Part shown: positions 39,579 to 39,813 of the stretch, in pieces
Numbering within the stretch: position 1 is the first letter of the stretch
Layout: each line of letters opens with the position of its first letter
Source: a virus
IMG/VR virus record: IMGVR_UViG_3300036945_000164
Coordinates: 1 to 39,813 of that record
Direction: 5' to 3' (one strand)
Length of the DNA stretch: 39,813 nucleotides
Made by a program: the position numbers and the translations under genes
The notes under the pieces: generated by a model
The model's input: only the letters and a program-made list of their open reading frames with translations
Told to the model about the DNA's origin: nothing
The model's database searches: none

Positions 39579-39813
39579 ATGGCTATCAATAGAACATCTC
39601 CCAAGAAGGGTAAAGTTGTAGACATTCCTACAGTTCCGACTGTTGGCACTGCTACTGATGGTGGTGGCAAAGCAACCGTAGGATACACAGCATCTACTAA
39701 AGGTGGACCTGCAACTACATTCACAGCAATTTCTAATCCTGGTTCTATTACAGGAACTGGAACAACTAGCCCTATTACAGTATTAGGACTTACAGAAGGA
39801 ACTTCATATACAT
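39579..39813 (+). CDS. Tail protein with N-terminal fibronectin-III-like domain (3' end cut by window)
   Basis: 78 complete codons to the right edge. MAINRTSPKKGKVVDI is followed by a fibronectin type III-like pattern (VPTVGTATDGGGKATVGYTA, then GPATTFTAISNPGSIT, then PITVLGLTEGTSYT). Such domains occur in many phage tail proteins and bind glycans or mediate contacts. The domain is cut before its last strand, so sequence is missing beyond the window. Its reading frame matches the fragment at 1-134 if ends are joined. Confidence 0.65.
   Translation, partial: MAINRTSPKKGKVVDIPTVPTVGTATDGGGKATVGYTASTKGGPATTFTAISNPGSITGTGTTSPITVLGLTEGTSYT

Overview
The window looks like most or all of the genome of a lytic, tailed, podovirus-like phage of a low-GC actinobacterium. 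Freshwater Nanopelagicales-type hosts are one good guess. The host call rests on a phage-encoded WhiB-family protein (6464-6745, minus) and other actinophage-type genes. The podovirus call is inference: there is an N4-gp56-type capsid protein, a portal, three consecutive large proteins placed like ejection proteins, and no tape-measure gene. I found no integrase, repressor, DNA polymerase or tRNA gene.

The layout is two opposed transcription arms. They diverge from a structured, non-coding region of 518 nt (17770-18287) and converge on a bidirectional terminator at 6382-6426. The rightward (late) arm runs from the large terminase (18288) through a basic protein, portal, three putative ejection proteins, scaffold and major capsid protein. 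It continues through a run of very basic small proteins, a head-tail adaptor candidate and tail fibres to the right edge. It appears to resume at the left edge with more tail genes, a secreted proline-rich protein, holin-like proteins and a CHAP endolysin (1-6365). A tail-fibre gene is cut by both window ends.

The leftward (early) arm runs from 17769 down to 6464. It starts with small Cys-rich proteins and an OB-fold SSB-like protein. Next come a small membrane protein, a secreted lysozyme-like protein, DUF4192, DUF932 and a helix-turn-helix protein. A replication and recombination module follows: Cas4/RecB-like nuclease, DnaB-like ATPase, Holliday-junction-resolvase-like nuclease, and a primase split into CHC2 and Toprim reading frames. 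The arm ends with a nucleotide-metabolism-like protein, a metallophosphoesterase and a transcription set made of a sigma-like factor, two zinc ribbons and WhiB. Most neighbours overlap by ATGA, TAATG or a few bases, which suggests translational coupling.

The most interesting points are the hairpin-rich divergent region, the frame-split primase, the secreted proline-rich protein with a TTG start, the basic-protein cluster (two members recognisable as DUF5872-like and DUF6321-like), the early-arm lysozyme-like protein with a small membrane protein, and a hairpin whose loop is complementary to the nuclease ribosome binding site. Functions come from motifs read by eye. No database search was run.
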